This document shows positions 62,647-64,000 of a stretch of 64,000 nucleotides of DNA, piece by piece. The position numbers and the translations under genes were made by a program. Origin of the DNA: Dictyobacter vulcani (GTDB taxonomy: Bacteria; Chloroflexota; Ktedonobacteria; Ktedonobacterales; Ktedonobacteraceae); contig NZ_BKZW01000001.1 of the NCBI RefSeq assembly GCF_008974265.1, positions 1,674,001-1,738,000 on the forward strand, given 5' to 3'. Numbering within the stretch: position 1 is the first letter of the stretch; every line of letters starts with the position of its first letter. The notes beneath the pieces were generated by a model, which ran no database searches, was not told where the DNA came from, and was given only the letters and a program-made list of their open reading frames with translations.

Positions 62647-64000
62647 TTAATTGTCTATGGAATCGTACTGTATGGTTCCATTATTGACGATACTGATCTG
62701 ATAGATTTTGCGACCGGGAAAAGCTTGATGGAGTTGTGCATATTGGGCGGGCTCACCGGCCAATGCATAGATCACATCGTTGTGCAGAACAGGATCATTA
62801 ATGGGGAAAAGCACCATCTGATAGAAGACATAGTTGTTGGTCACCACAATGGCATGATGAAATTGAGGTTGATAGATTGCAGCCATGTCAATCTGATAGT
62901 TGGCGGGTAATCCATTATAATCTTTATGCACTTCTATCTGACGTGGCAAGAAGTACAACAGGTTGCATGCCAGTAGACTGCCCACCAGCAAGACTGTGCT
63001 CAGGCTCCAGCGCGGTGCTGCGAGGGAGACGTGATTGGTGGCGGTATCCTTACTCCACTGAACGATACTATGACCCGGCTTTCGTCCCAGCGCGGCCAGC
63101 GTTACAATTCCCCTTGCCGTCAAACCCAGGAGAAACGGTAAGGTCTCAAACAGGTAGCGCGGTCCCAGGTAGATGCCATGATAAAAGTATCCAATATAAG
63201 CTCCCGCCATAAGCACCAGACACAGTAACAGCAACCAATCAATTAATCTGGCTTGCCGGGTAAGAAAAGGGATCGCCATAAATGCCAGGGTGGTATAAAA
63301 AGGCCAGCCGTAGAGATCAATAGCCAGACTGGTTAAATTCTCGTCAAGATTAACCAGACCAGCCGCCAGGGTATGTTGACCATAAAAACCAATGCCGCTG
63401 CCAAATCCCCAGGTATCGGGCGCATAAAACAGGCTCCGTGGTGAGAGCAATGGATCATGGGTGAGCAGTTGATTGAAACCCAGGCTGATACCAACAAAGC
63501 AGAGGGCAAGACCCAGAGCAACCAGGAAAGGTAGCCACCAACGCCGCCAGGACAGGCGAACCTGTGACCAACAAAGATAGATGCTGATCGCTGTAACCAG
63601 TACGATCCATAAAACACCAACCAGGTCACGTGTTAATGCAGCCAGGCCAAAGCACATGGTGGCTAGCCAGATGTTCCAGGCAGCTCCGCCTTGAAGGAAG
63701 CGCAACAATGCCCACCATCCCCAGACCAGATAGAAAAGAGCAATGGCATGGCTGAGATAGCTGGCGGCCAGATAACTATAAAAAGGCGAGAGGGTACCAA
63801 GTATCACGGCTAAGGTTGCGACCTGCCGATTATAGAGACGGGCCAGAATCAAGCCAATACCCAGCAAGGACAATGTGCCACACACTGGTTCAACCATCCA
63901 GGGATGTCCCAGCCACATACCAGGCATCAGTGTCAGGGCTGTACCTGGTGGATACTGGGCAAACCATTGTCCGCCATATTGCAACATAAAAGGACCTGGA
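62647..64000 (-). CDS. Multi-spanning membrane glycosyltransferase-like protein (cut by window edge)
   Basis: The open frame continues past the right edge; 451 codons are visible. About ten hydrophobic helices are present. The segment GGQWFAQYPPGTALTLMPG resembles the GT-C (dolichyl-phosphate mannosyltransferase-like) families, which carry a QYPPG-type loop after the second helix. The last 100 residues are soluble (YQPQFHHAIVVTNNYVFY...), probably outside the membrane. The N-terminal catalytic Asp region is not visible, so activity cannot be judged. Confidence 0.7.
   Translation of the reverse strand, partial: PGPFMLQYGGQWFAQYPPGTALTLMPGMWLGHPWMVEPVCGTLSLLGIGLILARLYNRQVATLAVILGTLSPFYSYLAASYLSHAIALFYLVWGWWALLRFLQGGAAWNIWLATMCFGLAALTRDLVGVLWIVLVTAISIYLCWSQVRLSWRRWWLPFLVALGLALCFVGISLGFNQLLTHDPLLSPRSLFYAPDTWGFGSGIGFYGQHTLAAGLVNLDENLTSLAIDLYGWPFYTTLAFMAIPFLTRQARLIDWLLLLCLVLMAGAYIGYFYHGIYLGPRYLFETLPFLLGLTARGIVTLAALGRKPGHSIVQWSKDTATNHVSLAAPRWSLSTVLLVGSLLACNLLYFLPRQIEVHKDYNGLPANYQIDMAAIYQPQFHHAIVVTNNYVFYQMVLFPINDPVLHNDVIYALAGEPAQYAQLHQAFPGRKIYQISIVNNGTIQYDSIDN

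Overview
The window reads as a bacterial chromosome segment, most likely from a filamentous, spore-forming Chloroflexota of the Ktedonobacteria type. This is an inference from gene content and protein style: roughly balanced base composition, a dcw cell-division cluster with ftsZ/ftsA/ftsQ/ftsW, aa3-type oxidase genes, LytR-CpsA-Psr and TolB-like surface proteins, a soluble Ser/Thr kinase, and large MerR/GAF/GGDEF-like regulators. No rRNA, CRISPR array or phage region is visible. One tRNA and two complete-looking insertion sequences are present.

Layout. 1-4.7 kb: cytochrome-oxidase genes (coxB cut by the left edge, ctaG, ctaB, a SCO protein) and a membrane BON protein. 4.8-18.8 kb: a long minus-strand dcw operon read mraZ-rsmH-ftsL-like-ftsI-orf111-ftsW-murG-murC-murB-ftsQ-ftsA-ftsZ; murE, murF, mraY, murD and ddl are absent. 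Two 10-bp repeats upstream of mraZ look like MraZ boxes. 19.0-20.6 kb: an IS4-like element with inverted ends. 20.6-26.6 kb: a membrane protein with HExxxH, a metallo-beta-lactamase-fold protein, HU, a structured-RNA candidate, a macrodomain protein, methionine aminopeptidase and a glycosyltransferase. 27-34.9 kb: LCP protein, TolB-like lipoprotein, Ser/Thr kinase, RidA, DnaA, a 200-bp element with 32-bp inverted ends, and a HAD phosphatase. 34.9-37.4 kb: thioesterase, membrane protein and M20 peptidase.

37.5-46.4 kb is the most unusual region. A three-gene unit occurs twice in tandem: a sigma-like gene on the minus strand, a divergent MerR-HTH/GAF/degenerate-GGDEF regulator on the plus strand, then a small P-loop kinase-like protein. 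The sigma gene of the first unit is a frameshifted relic; the second is intact. Directly after it lies a Rho factor lacking the whole N-terminal RNA-binding domain, followed by three strong hairpins in a row.

47.7-64 kb: zinc-ribbon protein, pyrimidine-nucleoside phosphorylase, tRNA-Glu(CUC), an IS256-like transposase, a TetR-controlled operon with two matching palindromic operators, PepE, an M1 aminopeptidase with a HEAT-like tail, a UbiB-type kinase, an MBL/Nudix pair, aroE, and a multi-spanning membrane protein cut by the right edge.

Four conserved genes (ctaB, an MBL gene, the LCP gene and dnaA) each show one apparent single-base loss, at a G or C run in three and at a short G or T run in ctaB. 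This looks more like sequencing undercalls than real inactivation, above all for dnaA. Several convergent gene pairs are separated by long, nearly perfect bidirectional terminators.
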